Under the pieces are notes generated by a model. The model had not been told where the DNA came from. It did not search any database and saw only the letters and a list, made by a program, of their open reading frames with translations. Shown one piece after another: positions 26,320 to 35,298 of a DNA stretch of 64,000 nt (position 1 is the stretch's first letter; each line of letters opens with the position of its first letter). Position numbers and translations under genes: made by a program. This DNA comes from Mammaliicoccus sciuri (GTDB taxonomy: Bacteria; Bacillota; Bacilli; Staphylococcales; Staphylococcaceae), in contig NZ_CP094824.1 in the NCBI RefSeq assembly GCF_025561425.1, forward strand, positions 744,001 to 808,000. The letters run 5' to 3'.

Positions 26320-27522
26320 ATGAACGAACAAAAGATGGCTAAGCCTTCATTATTTTTAATCGTGATTCTCGGTTTACTAACCGCATTTGGACCATTTTCA
26401 ATAGATATGTATTTACCAGCATTACCAGAAATCAGTCGTGATTTTGATACAACAACGTCAAACACACAATTAACGCTCACACTCTTTATGGTTGGTTTAG
26501 CAGTTGGACAAGTTTTTGTCGGGCCACTATCTGACTTTATAGGGCGTAAACGACCACTCATGGTTGCATTGATTGTTTATACAGTTGCTTCAATACTATG
26601 TGTATTTGCACCTAATATATATGTCATGATGGCATTACGATTTGTACAAGGTTTTACTGGTGGGGCAGGGGCAGTTATTTCCCGGGCAATTTCCAGTGAT
26701 TTATATAAAGGTAAAGCTTTAACGAAATTCTTAGCGATATTAATGCTTGTTAATGGTGTAGCACCTATTTTAGCACCTGTATTGGGTGGTATTATATTAT
26801 CGTTCTCAACTTGGAAAGTAGTCTTTATTTTATTAACGATATTCGGCTTTATAATGTTTAGCTTATCTTCAGTAAAATTAACAGAATCATTACCAGTAGA
26901 AGAACGTTCATCAGGCAGAATCAGTGAAGTGCTAACAGACTTTAAAAATTTACTCAAAAGTCCAAAATTTTTAATGCCTTTGTTTATACAAGGTTGTACA
27001 TACGCGTTGTTATTTAGTTACATATCCGCTTCATCATTCATAACGCAATCTGTCTATCATATTTCACCATTAGCGTTTAGTTGTATGTTTGCTTTTAATG
27101 GTCTTGGATTAATATTGTCCGGTCAAATTATTAATAAATTAGTCGACTATTATGACGAACATGTACTTATGCGTTTATTCGGAATGATTCAAATTATAGG
27201 TGTGATTATCGTTTCAATCACATTAATGAATGGTTTATCCATTTGGATATTAATGATTGGATTCTTTATACTCGTTAGTCCAGTATCTGCAATTGGTACG
27301 ACTGGTTTTTCTATTGCGATGGTTAACAATAAGGGTGGCGCAGGAAGTGCTGCAAGTTTATTAGGATTATCTCAATTTCTATTTGGTGGTATCGTTTCAC
27401 CGTTAGTGGGTATAAAAGGAGAACATGAAGTATATCCATATGTCCTGACAATCATTATCGTTTCAATATTGCTGATTATTTTATTCTTCATTAATAGTAA
27501 AGTGTTTAAAAGAGCAGCTTAA
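26320..27522 (+). CDS. Bcr/CflA-family multidrug efflux MFS transporter
   Basis: Proton-driven drug exporter, 400 residues with 12 hydrophobic helices. FGPFSIDMYLPALPEI in helix 1 is the hallmark of the Bcr/CflA (bicyclomycin/chloramphenicol) family, and GPLSDFIGRKRPLM is the MFS loop 2-3 motif; FVQGFTGGAGAVISRAISSD follows in helix 4. ATG at 26320 is preceded by AAAGGAG. The VOC-protein gene starts 18 nt downstream, so they are probably one unit. The actual substrate cannot be read from sequence. Confidence 0.85.
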   Translation: MNEQKMAKPSLFLIVILGLLTAFGPFSIDMYLPALPEISRDFDTTTSNTQLTLTLFMVGLAVGQVFVGPLSDFIGRKRPLMVALIVYTVASILCVFAPNIYVMMALRFVQGFTGGAGAVISRAISSDLYKGKALTKFLAILMLVNGVAPILAPVLGGIILSFSTWKVVFILLTIFGFIMFSLSSVKLTESLPVEERSSGRISEVLTDFKNLLKSPKFLMPLFIQGCTYALLFSYISASSFITQSVYHISPLAFSCMFAFNGLGLILSGQIINKLVDYYDEHVLMRLFGMIQIIGVIIVSITLMNGLSIWILMIGFFILVSPVSAIGTTGFSIAMVNNKGGAGSAASLLGLSQFLFGGIVSPLVGIKGEHEVYPYVLTIIIVSILLIILFFINSKVFKRAA

Positions 27523-27540
27523 AAGTAGGAGGGTATGTAC

Positions 27541-28296
27541 ATGAATTTAAAATTTGATCATATTATTCATTACGTAGACGGTATAGAATCAATTGAATTT
27601 CCACATCAATATGTACAAGCCATCCAAGGTGGTAAACATACGCAATTAGGAACCTACAATCAATTAAGTTATATAGATTTACATTATATAGAGTGGATTG
27701 ATGTCTTTGATGCAGCTTTAGCGCGTTCATATGCTCATACAGAAGAAGGTAGATTAAGCTTTGCGAATACATTTAAAGATACGCATGTACAAGAAGGATT
27801 TAAAAGGATCTGCCTTAGAACACAAGATATCGATAGCATGAAGACTCATCTAGAGCAATTTGATTTAGATATTGTAGGTCCAATTGAAATGTCGAGAACG
27901 AAACCGGACGGCACAACGATACAATGGCAATTACTATATTTAGATGATAAGCAAGATTTAAATTTACCATTCATCATTCAGTGGGGCGAAAGTGATGAAC
28001 AAAGAGAAGCTTCTTTAGAAGATAATTTTCATAATAATTTATCAATAGATGAAGTGACGATTCAAGTAAGCAATCTTCATGAATCGAGTCAAAATTGGCA
28101 ATCATGGTATGGATTGAAAGAGATTGAAACAAACGAAGAATTTGTTAAGTTAAGCTTTAAAGAAGATGATGTTGTCATTAAACTTACAGAGGGTGCAGAA
28201 GAGAAATATACAACATTAACACTCTCATCAACAAATATAAAAAAAGACACGCGCATTTTATATAAAGGCGCGTGTTACGAATTCAAAGCTAATTAG
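27541..28296 (+). CDS. VOC-superfamily (glyoxalase-like) protein
   Basis: Cytoplasmic protein of 251 residues with two vicinal-oxygen-chelate-like halves: LKFDHIIHYVDGIESIEFPH opens the first and LSIDEVTIQVSNLHESSQNW opens the second. No full set of metal ligands can be assigned by eye, so it may bind a small molecule instead of catalysing a reaction. ATG at 27541 is chosen since AGGAGGG (27527-27533) ends 7 nt before it; an ATG at 27535 is too close. It follows the Bcr-type efflux gene directly, hinting at a shared resistance or detoxification role (inference). Confidence 0.7.
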   Translation: MNLKFDHIIHYVDGIESIEFPHQYVQAIQGGKHTQLGTYNQLSYIDLHYIEWIDVFDAALARSYAHTEEGRLSFANTFKDTHVQEGFKRICLRTQDIDSMKTHLEQFDLDIVGPIEMSRTKPDGTTIQWQLLYLDDKQDLNLPFIIQWGESDEQREASLEDNFHNNLSIDEVTIQVSNLHESSQNWQSWYGLKEIETNEEFVKLSFKEDDVVIKLTEGAEEKYTTLTLSSTNIKKDTRILYKGACYEFKAN

Positions 28297-28546
28297 CGTA
28301 AACACTGAGATAGACGCTTTGAATAATAATACCTAAATGCACCAGTGCAATTAAGGCGCTTATAATGGCTATAAATAATATGGATTTGCGTGCGTTCTCA
28401 AGAATAAAGACGATGCTTAGTAGCAAGGTGAAAGCAACAGTTATGATACGATAGCTTAAATAATTAATCGTGCTATCAAAATTTAGACTGACCGCAATCA
28501 GTATGATATTTATAATAATAAAAAGTGTTAGAACAAGTTGTCTCAT
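28289..28546 (-). CDS. Small hypothetical membrane protein
   Basis: 85 residues starting MRQLVLTLFIIINIILIAV, with three predicted hydrophobic segments (about 4-22, 33-48 and 57-80) and almost no polar domain. No family recognised. ATG at 28546 has AGGA about 9 nt upstream; a TTG at 28555 could add three residues. Its 3' end overlaps the 3' end of the convergent VOC gene by 8 nt, and it is divergent from femX. A stem made by ACACGCGC and GCGCGTGT (28247-28277), inside the end of the VOC gene, may act as its terminator. Confidence 0.6.
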   Translation of the reverse strand: MRQLVLTLFIIINIILIAVSLNFDSTINYLSYRIITVAFTLLLSIVFILENARKSILFIAIISALIALVHLGIIIQSVYLSVYAN

Positions 28547-28668
28547 ATATTTCAATCCTAACTGTATGTTTTATATGACAAGTATAACAAATATTGGTCT
28601 TTTGCGTGAAATTATAGTACGTTTCATTGTATAATTAAAAGACGAATTGATAAAAAGGAGATTTATAA

Positions 28669-29925
28669 ATGACGATAAAGAAAATGAATATCACTCATGA
28701 GCAACATGATGAATTTGTAAAGCAACATCCAAATGGTGATATGTTGCAACTTACAAAGTGGGCAGAATCCAAAAAGCTTACAGGTTGGTATTCTCGTCGT
28801 ATAGCAGTGGGCGATGGTGAAAAGATAACAGGTGTAGCACAACTTTTATTTAAGAAAGTGCCAAAGCTACCATATACATTATGTTACATATCAAGAGGTT
28901 TTGTTGTTGATTATAAAGACGAAACATCTGTTAAAGTACTTTTTGAATTATCTAAAGAAATCGCACGTAATGAGAAAAGTTATGCCATTAAAATTGACCC
29001 AGATATAGAAGTGGATCAATCTGAAGGTGTTCTTGAATATTTAACTTCATCAGGATTTGAACATAAAGGATTTGAAGATGGATTAAGTAAGAAATATATC
29101 CAACCTAGAATGACGATGATCACTAAAATCGATCAACCTGAAGAAGACTTAATGCAAAGCTTTGATAAACGAAACCGTTCACGTGTTAGAAACTCTTTAA
29201 AAAGAGGTACTGAATTAGTTATTGGTAACCGTGACGACTTGAAAATCTTTGCGAAAATCATGGAAGAAACAGGCGAGAGAGACAATTTCTTAACAAGAGA
29301 TGTTTCGTACTTTGAGAATATTTATGATCATTTACATCCAGATGGCGACTGTGAATTATTCTTAGTTAAAGTTGTGCCTGATACAGTCTTAAAAGACTTA
29401 TTTAAAGAACGTGATGCACTATTAGAAGAAAAAGAAAAATTAGCAAATAGAAGACAAACTAAGAAAGTCGTTAATCAATTAAATGATGCTGATGAAAAAT
29501 TAGGTAACTTTGAAAAACGTATTCAAGAAATGGAAGAATTAAAAAGTAAAAAACCAGATGGTGTGTATTTATCTGGCGGTATCTTAATCTTCTCAGGTAC
29601 AAAATCATATTATTTATATGGTGCGTCATCAAATGAATATCGTGAATTTTTACCGAATCATCGCATGATTATTGAAATGATGCGCTTTGCTAAAGAAAAA
29701 GGCGCTACTAAGTTTGACTTCGGTGGTACGGATAATAACCCAGACCAAGGCCATGAACATTATGGATTATGGGCATTCAAGAGAGTTTGGGGTACTTATT
29801 TAAGTGAGAAAATTGGTGAATTTGATTATGTATTAAATAAACCACTTTATACAGCAATCGAGAAAGTTAAGCCAGCAGTAGTCACTTATAAAAGAAAAAT
29901 CGAAAAGAAAATCAAAAGAAACTAG
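28669..29925 (+). CDS. femX: Lipid II:glycine glycyltransferase FemX (FmhB)
   Basis: Cytoplasmic, membrane-associated aminoacyltransferase that adds the first glycine of the interpeptide bridge to lipid II, using glycyl-tRNA. 418 residues with two GNAT-like halves and a helical coiled-coil arm (about residues 235-295, rich in Glu, Lys, Asn). Close to S. aureus FmhB: PNGDMLQLTKWAESKKLTGW, KKVPKLPYTLCYISRGFVVD, YIQPRMTMIT, YLYGASSNE and GLWAFKRVWGTYLSEKIGEF. ATG at 28669 follows AAAGGAG. Expected to be essential, as in S. aureus. Followed by a terminator, then the RND exporter, an order I recall from S. aureus. Confidence 0.95.
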   Translation: MTIKKMNITHEQHDEFVKQHPNGDMLQLTKWAESKKLTGWYSRRIAVGDGEKITGVAQLLFKKVPKLPYTLCYISRGFVVDYKDETSVKVLFELSKEIARNEKSYAIKIDPDIEVDQSEGVLEYLTSSGFEHKGFEDGLSKKYIQPRMTMITKIDQPEEDLMQSFDKRNRSRVRNSLKRGTELVIGNRDDLKIFAKIMEETGERDNFLTRDVSYFENIYDHLHPDGDCELFLVKVVPDTVLKDLFKERDALLEEKEKLANRRQTKKVVNQLNDADEKLGNFEKRIQEMEELKSKKPDGVYLSGGILIFSGTKSYYLYGASSNEYREFLPNHRMIIEMMRFAKEKGATKFDFGGTDNNPDQGHEHYGLWAFKRVWGTYLSEKIGEFDYVLNKPLYTAIEKVKPAVVTYKRKIEKKIKRN

Positions 29926-29935
29926 ACATAAAATT

Positions 29936-29976
29936 AAGGCACTAAAACTTTAAATTATTAAATTTTAGTGCTTTCT
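29936..29976 (+). terminator. Rho-independent terminator after femX
   Basis: GCACTAAAA pairs with TTTTAGTGC around an AT-rich loop, followed by TTTCTTTA. AT-rich but well placed. Confidence 0.7.
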
Positions 29977-30049
29977 TTATGTATAAGGTATGTTTCAGCG
30001 TTAAATTATTATACAATTATTTACAAATCATAAATTAGGAGGAAATTGA

Positions 30050-33000
30050 GTGGTTCAAAAAATGATCAAGTTCTCGCTGAATAATAAATTTGCTATTTTG
30101 CTTATGACGATTATTATTTTGCTTGGCGGCATATATTCAGCGTTCAAAATGAAACTAGAGTTATTACCGGATATTACAACGCCTGTTATTACAATTACGA
30201 CGCCATATCCAGGTGCAACACCTGAAAGTGTTCTAGAAAATGTAACAGAACCAGTTGAAAAAGAAGTTCAAAATCTAGAAGGTGTACAAAATGTAACAAG
30301 TCAGTCTTTAGAAAATGCTTCAGCAATTACATTAGAATATACATATCAAACAGACATGGATGAAGCTGAGACTGAATTAAGAAAGAAATTAGAAGCGTTA
30401 GATTTACCTGATGGTGTTCAAGATCCGGATATGAGTAGAATGTCTATGTACTCATTCCCAGTTGTGAGTTATTCAATTTCTGATAAAGATGACGATCTTG
30501 AAAAAGTCACAAAGCAAATGGAATCAGGTTTAATACCTAAACTTGAAAAAGTAGACGGCGTTCAAAATGTATCATTGTCTGGTCAAACGTTAGAAGAAGT
30601 TAATTTAGAATTTGACCAAAATGAATTAACGAAACGTGGTATGAGTGAAGATGAAGTACTTCAATATATTGATGGTGCTACGAAAGAATCACCTTTAGGT
30701 TTATATACATTTGGTGATGATTTGAAATCAATCGTTGTAGATGGAAGGTTTACTTCAATTAAAGCGCTAAAAGACTTAGAAATACCTATGACAGGTGGTG
30801 CTTCAAGTGGTGGAGAGCAAAGTGCAGCAAGTCAATCACAACAAGCCCAGCAAGCTCAACAAGGTCAAGAAGGTTCTGAATCAAGTGATAGTAGTGCATC
30901 TCAAAGTATCCCATCTGTAAAATTATCTGATATCGCAGATGTTAAACAAGAGAAGAAACGAGATTCAATTTCTAAGACGAATGGTAAAGATGCGTTAGCG
31001 CTTCAAGTAACGAAATCTACAGATGCCAATTTAGTAGATGTCGTTGATAATGTAGACAAAGAACTTGAAGCTTATAAGAAAGATCATAAGAACGTAGAAT
31101 CTGTACAATTGATGGAAACAGCATCAACAATTAAAGATTCAGTATCGACGATGGTTGAGAAAGCTTTAATCGGTTCTATCGTTGCAGTTATTATCATTAT
31201 GTTCTTCTTAAGAGATATTAAATCAACTATTATCGCGATGGTATCTATTCCAATGTCATTATTAATGGCACTCATTGGTCTAAAAGCGATGGATGTTTCA
31301 TTAAATATCTTAACTTTAGGTGCATTAACAGTCGCAATTGGACGTGTTATTGATGACTCCATTGTTGTTATAGAGAATATTTATCGACGCATGTCGGATA
31401 AAGGTGAAGAACTGAAAGGTAGTAAACTGATTACAAGTGCGACGAAAGAAATGTTTATTCCAATCATGTCGTCAACAATCGTTACAATTGTCGTATTCTT
31501 ACCGTTAGCTTTTGTAACTGGACAAATTGGAGAAATGTTTAGACCATTTGCTTTAGCAGTAGCATTTAGTTTATTAGCTTCACTACTCATCGCATTAACA
31601 ATCGTGCCAGTTCTTTCACACATCTTCTTTAGAAATGGTATTAAGAAAGCTAAGAAAGAAAGAGGACATTGGTTAACGGATAAATACAAAGGTATTTTAA
31701 ACTGGAATTTAAATCATAAATGGCTCGTTATTGTATTAAGTATCGTGCTTGTTATTGCAAGTATTGCACTTGTATTTACGCCTTATATCGGTAAATCGTT
31801 TATCGATACAGGTGAAGATAAGATGTTAGCACTAACTTATAAACCTTCGCCAGGTGAAAAAGAAGATCAAGTTGTTAAAAACGGTGAACAAGCTGAGAAA
31901 TATTTATCAAAAGATAAAAACGTAGAATTCGTTCAGTATAGTGTAGGTGGAGAAAATCCATTTAATCCATCTGCCAAAAATGACATGGCTTTAATGGTTA
32001 AATACGATAAAGATACACCTAACTGGGATAATGTCGGTAAAGAAGTTATGGATCATATCGGTAAATTCAACCATAAAGGTGAATGGAAACAACAAGATTT
32101 CTCTACTGGCGGTACAGCGAATGAAGTATCTGTAAAAGTATCAGGTCCATCAACTGAAGCTATAGAAGGTACAGTTAAAGACGTAGAGAAAGAAATGAAG
32201 AAAGTTAAAGGTGTAGAAAACGTAAGTTCGAACCTTTCTAAATCTTATGAGCAATACGATGTGAAAGTTGATCAAAATAAAGCGAGCAAATTAGGACTTT
32301 CTGCAGGTCAAATTGCTATGACGCTTAATCAAACTACACAAGAAAAAGTCGTTACTAAATTAAATGATGATGGTAAATCTATCGATGTTAAACTGACTAA
32401 AAAAGAAGAATCAGATTGGTCAGAGAAGAAATTAGAAGATACTAAGATTACATCTCCATTAGGTAAAGATGTGAAACTAAGTGATATTGCGACATTGAAG
32501 AAAACAACTTCACCAGATACAATCACAAGAGAAAATGATAAAATTTCTGTTTCTGTAGATGCTAAAATCATGGCAGACGATGTTGCTAAAGTGACAACAG
32601 ATGTTAATCAAAAAGTTTCTAAAATAGATACACCTACAGATGTTGAATTGAATGTTGGCGGTACAAACGACGACATCAACGAAGCAATAGAACAATTGTT
32701 GCTTGCGATGGGCGCTGCGATTTTAATCGTATATTTAGTCATCGTATTAACATTCAAAGGTGGATTAGCACCATTTGCAATATTATTCTCATTACCAGTA
32801 TCTATTATTGGTGTAATCGCAGGACTGTTAATTACACAAGAAACAATATCCGTACCAAGTATGATTGGTATGTTAATGTTGATTGGTATTGTTGTAACGA
32901 ATGCGATTGTATTAATAGATAGAGTGATTAATATGGAAGAAGCGGGCATGTCTACAAGAGAAGCATTAATAGAAGCAGCAGGCACGCGTTTAAGACCTAT

Positions 33001-33214
33001 CTTAATGACAGCTATTGCGACAATCGGGGCATTAGTACCACTATTATTTGGTGGCGGAAGTTCTGTTCTTATTTCAAAAGCATTAGCAATTACAGTAATA
33101 GGTGGATTAATTTCTTCAACATTATTAACACTATTGGTTGTGCCAATTTCATATGAAATCATTATGAATTTTAAGCGAGCAATATTTAAAAGACCAAAAG
33201 AACGTATAGAATAG
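30050..33214 (+). CDS. RND-family efflux permease (AcrB/SwrC-like)
   Basis: Proton-driven exporter of the HAE-RND class, 1054 residues with 12 transmembrane helices and two large extracytoplasmic loops. The start FSLNNKFAILLMTIIILLGG, the loop PDITTPVITITTPYPGATPE and the helix 4 region GALTVAIGRVIDDSIVVIEN (proton relay Asp pair) are clear. A low-complexity Gln/Ser/Ala-rich stretch lies at about residues 248-288 in the first loop. GTG at 30050 has AGGAGG 7 nt upstream. No membrane-fusion partner is nearby, as usual for Gram-positive SwrC-type proteins. Likely roles are drug, lipopeptide or fatty-acid export. Confidence 0.88.
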   Translation: MVQKMIKFSLNNKFAILLMTIIILLGGIYSAFKMKLELLPDITTPVITITTPYPGATPESVLENVTEPVEKEVQNLEGVQNVTSQSLENASAITLEYTYQTDMDEAETELRKKLEALDLPDGVQDPDMSRMSMYSFPVVSYSISDKDDDLEKVTKQMESGLIPKLEKVDGVQNVSLSGQTLEEVNLEFDQNELTKRGMSEDEVLQYIDGATKESPLGLYTFGDDLKSIVVDGRFTSIKALKDLEIPMTGGASSGGEQSAASQSQQAQQAQQGQEGSESSDSSASQSIPSVKLSDIADVKQEKKRDSISKTNGKDALALQVTKSTDANLVDVVDNVDKELEAYKKDHKNVESVQLMETASTIKDSVSTMVEKALIGSIVAVIIIMFFLRDIKSTIIAMVSIPMSLLMALIGLKAMDVSLNILTLGALTVAIGRVIDDSIVVIENIYRRMSDKGEELKGSKLITSATKEMFIPIMSSTIVTIVVFLPLAFVTGQIGEMFRPFALAVAFSLLASLLIALTIVPVLSHIFFRNGIKKAKKERGHWLTDKYKGILNWNLNHKWLVIVLSIVLVIASIALVFTPYIGKSFIDTGEDKMLALTYKPSPGEKEDQVVKNGEQAEKYLSKDKNVEFVQYSVGGENPFNPSAKNDMALMVKYDKDTPNWDNVGKEVMDHIGKFNHKGEWKQQDFSTGGTANEVSVKVSGPSTEAIEGTVKDVEKEMKKVKGVENVSSNLSKSYEQYDVKVDQNKASKLGLSAGQIAMTLNQTTQEKVVTKLNDDGKSIDVKLTKKEESDWSEKKLEDTKITSPLGKDVKLSDIATLKKTTSPDTITRENDKISVSVDAKIMADDVAKVTTDVNQKVSKIDTPTDVELNVGGTNDDINEAIEQLLLAMGAAILIVYLVIVLTFKGGLAPFAILFSLPVSIIGVIAGLLITQETISVPSMIGMLMLIGIVVTNAIVLIDRVINMEEAGMSTREALIEAAGTRLRPILMTAIATIGALVPLLFGGGSSVLISKALAITVIGGLISSTLLTLLVVPISYEIIMNFKRAIFKRPKERIE

Positions 33215-33221
33215 ATACTTA

Positions 33222-33258
33222 ATCCCTCCATGTCTGTGAGACAAGGAGGGGTTTTTGT
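33222..33258 (+). terminator. Rho-independent terminator after the RND gene
   Basis: CCCTCC pairs with GGAGGG, and inside it TGTCT pairs with AGACA; a GTTTTTG tract follows. Confidence 0.75.
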
Positions 33259-33519
33259 ATGTAGTAAATATATTGGTGCCGTTAGTAACAAAAGTCGGGA
33301 GAAATGTAACTAAGAGCGGCCATAGTAACAAAAGTCGAAGGAAGTGTAACTAAGGCAGCCTATCCTAATAAAAGCAACTATCATAACAATCCCATATACC
33401 TATTATGATTTATTTCTTAGTAATTTAATAAGAAAATACTTGTTCGTGTTTCATACTTTGATAGAATATATTCATATACAAAAATAGTCTGAAGAATTTT
33501 ATTTCGAGGAGTCGTTATT
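33259..33519. repeat. Intergenic region with a 40-bp-period tandem pair of the hairpin repeat (33282-33320 and 33322-33360)
   Basis: Copy B begins TTAGTAACAAAAGTCG and copy C ATAGTAACAAAAGTCG; both continue through GAAATG or GAAGTG to GTAACTAAG and a GC-rich end (AGCGGC, GCAGCC). A decayed third copy may start at about 33363. The ends of each unit form a near-perfect inverted repeat (TTAGTAACA with TGTAACTAA). After 33370 the sequence is AT-rich and holds the upstream region of the aminotransferase gene. No gene is seen. Confidence 0.6.
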
Positions 33520-34680
33520 GTGCCAATATCAAAACTATTATCAGAAATACCAGACAGTTACTTTGGAAAGACAATGGGTCGTAAGGTTGAACATGGTCCG
33601 TTACCGTTAATTAATATGGCGGTTGGTGTCCCAGATGGTGAGACGCCAAAAGTTATCGTAGATGAATTTATTAAAGCTGTACAAAAGCCAGAAAATCAGA
33701 AATATGGTGCTTTTCATGGTAAAGATACGTTTAAACAAGCGATTGTAGATTTTTATAAGAGACAATATGATGTGGATTTAGATAAAGAAGAGGAAGTATG
33801 TATTTTATATGGTACAAAAAATGGTTTAGTCGGTTTACCGATTTGTGTCGTTGAACCTAATGACTATGTATTATTACCGAATCCAGGCTATACAGATTAT
33901 TTAGCAGGTGTTCTACTCGCTCGTGCTAAACCATATTCTTTAGAATTAACGCCTGAACATCAATACTTACCACAGTGGGATGAAATAGAACCTGAAATCT
34001 TAGATAAGACAAAATTAATTTATTTAACTTATCCAAATAATCCAACTGGATCTGTTGCAAATACAGAGTTTTTTGATGAAACGATTGCTAAATTTAAAGA
34101 TACACAAACAAATATTATACATGACTTTGCATATAGTGCTTTCGGATTTGATCAGAAGAATCCGAGTATTCTCCAGTCGGAAGGCGCTAAAGAAACTGCT
34201 GTAGAAATATTTTCCTTATCGAAAGGGTATAATATGTCTGGTTACAGAGTAGGCTTTGCAGTCGGTAACAAAGAAATGATTGCTGCTTTAAAGAAATATC
34301 AAACGCATACACATGCTGGTATGTTTGGTGCATTACAAGATGCGAGTACTGTCGCTTTAAATGAATGTGATGAATTTCTTATTAAACAAAATGAAATATT
34401 TAAGACGAAAAGAGATCAATTTGAAGCGTCATTAAGAGAAGTAGGTATACCATTTGAACCAATGAAAGGTGGTATATTCCTTTGGTTACAAACACCTCCA
34501 GATTATGATGGAGAAGCATTTGTAGAATACTTATTACAAGAGGTTTCTATATTAGTTGCTCCAGGTATACCATTTGGCGATAATGGTCAAAATTATGTCA
34601 GAATCTCATTAGCGTTAAGTGATGACGAACTATTGGAAGGTGCTAAGAGGTTACAAGGTCTAGCTCACTTATACAATTAA
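33520..34680 (+). CDS. PLP-dependent class I/II aminotransferase
   Basis: Cytoplasmic fold-type I aminotransferase, 386 residues. YLTYPNNPTGSVAN carries the substrate/cofactor Asn, HDFAYSAFGFD the PLP-pyridine Asp, and SLSKGYNMSGYRVGFAVG the Schiff-base Lys (about residue 234). VRISLALSDDELLEGAKRL supplies the carboxylate-binding Arg. It belongs to the alanine/aspartate/diaminopimelate-like aminotransferases; the amino donor cannot be chosen from sequence. GTG at 33520 follows CGAGGAG. Flanked by terminators, so monocistronic. Confidence 0.85.
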   Translation: MPISKLLSEIPDSYFGKTMGRKVEHGPLPLINMAVGVPDGETPKVIVDEFIKAVQKPENQKYGAFHGKDTFKQAIVDFYKRQYDVDLDKEEEVCILYGTKNGLVGLPICVVEPNDYVLLPNPGYTDYLAGVLLARAKPYSLELTPEHQYLPQWDEIEPEILDKTKLIYLTYPNNPTGSVANTEFFDETIAKFKDTQTNIIHDFAYSAFGFDQKNPSILQSEGAKETAVEIFSLSKGYNMSGYRVGFAVGNKEMIAALKKYQTHTHAGMFGALQDASTVALNECDEFLIKQNEIFKTKRDQFEASLREVGIPFEPMKGGIFLWLQTPPDYDGEAFVEYLLQEVSILVAPGIPFGDNGQNYVRISLALSDDELLEGAKRLQGLAHLYN

Positions 34681-34681
34681 A

Positions 34682-34717
34682 AAGAGCTGAGAAATACTTT
34701 TTCTCAGCTTTTTCACA
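34682..34717. terminator. Rho-independent terminator after the aminotransferase gene
   Basis: AAGAGCTGAGAAA pairs with TTTCTCAGCTTTTT around a short loop. It is placed to serve this gene and possibly the convergent membrane-protein gene. Confidence 0.85.
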
Positions 34718-34749
34718 TAAATGAGATTTTGTCGATATGCTTTAGGGTA

Positions 34750-35070
34750 TTAAAACACTATAAATAATAAAATCACAAATATGATCAATATAAAGATCGA
34801 CATATAATTGAGTAGTTGAATTGCTTTTTGGTCTTTAATGCGATATTTAAATGCTGTAATTTCAACATTGATAACGAGACAAACCAATACAGCTAATACC
34901 CACCAAGTTTGCATTGCAAAGCTAAATACAATACTGCCTAAAAAGACAATAAGCATAAGCCCCATTATAAATCTTAAAGCTTGCGTAAGCATCGTATGTA
35001 GTTGGTATATGCTTAAGTAACTAATAATAAGATAAATAATGGTAAATAATAAAAGTATGAGAATTAACAT
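34750..35070 (-). CDS. Small hypothetical membrane protein
   Basis: 106 residues with about four hydrophobic helices (about 1-20, 34-52, 57-72 and 85-105) separated by short charged loops (KYRIKDQKA). No enzymatic motif or family recognised. ATG at 35070 is preferred since AAAGGA is about 8 nt upstream; ATG 35076 is too close to it. It follows the SE1561-like small gene on the same strand by 15 nt, so the two are probably cotranscribed. Confidence 0.6.
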   Translation of the reverse strand: MLILILLLFTIIYLIISYLSIYQLHTMLTQALRFIMGLMLIVFLGSIVFSFAMQTWWVLAVLVCLVINVEITAFKYRIKDQKAIQLLNYMSIFILIIFVILLFIVF

Positions 35071-35085
35071 AGTCATTTCCTTTCG

Positions 35086-35253
35086 TTAATCTTGATCAAG
35101 TTGAGCGCGAACTTTACTGATTTCTTCTTCGATTTTGACAAGTTGTTTTTCAAGTAAGTCGGTTGCTTGACCGGTAGATTCTCTCTTTTCTAGGTCATTT
35201 TGTATACGTATGTAATCATATTTAAGTTCAGAAAGTTGTTGGTTTAAATCCAT
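35086..35253 (-). CDS. SE1561-like small coiled-coil protein
   Basis: 55-residue reading frame starting MDLNQQLSELKYDYIRIQND and ending in KVRAQLDQD, highly charged with a heptad-like Leu/Ile pattern throughout. It resembles the short staphylococcal SE1561-family proteins of unknown function. ATG at 35253 has AAGGAG (AAAAAGGAGTG on the minus strand) upstream. No Cys or catalytic residues. First gene of a small minus-strand pair; divergent from the YbaK-type gene. Confidence 0.65.
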   Translation of the reverse strand: MDLNQQLSELKYDYIRIQNDLEKRESTGQATDLLEKQLVKIEEEISKVRAQLDQD

Positions 35254-35298
35254 TTTAAACACTCCTTTTTATAAAATAGCTATGAAGTAGGTGATAAA

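Noticed and set aside
32608..33291. 227-codon open frame antisense to the 3' end of the RND gene
   Set aside because: Shadow of the RND coding strand; it would also run through that gene's terminator, and no start signal is seen.
33282..33360. CRISPR array
   Set aside because: Only two adjacent imperfect units, about 40 nt period, no unique spacers between them and no cas gene nearby.
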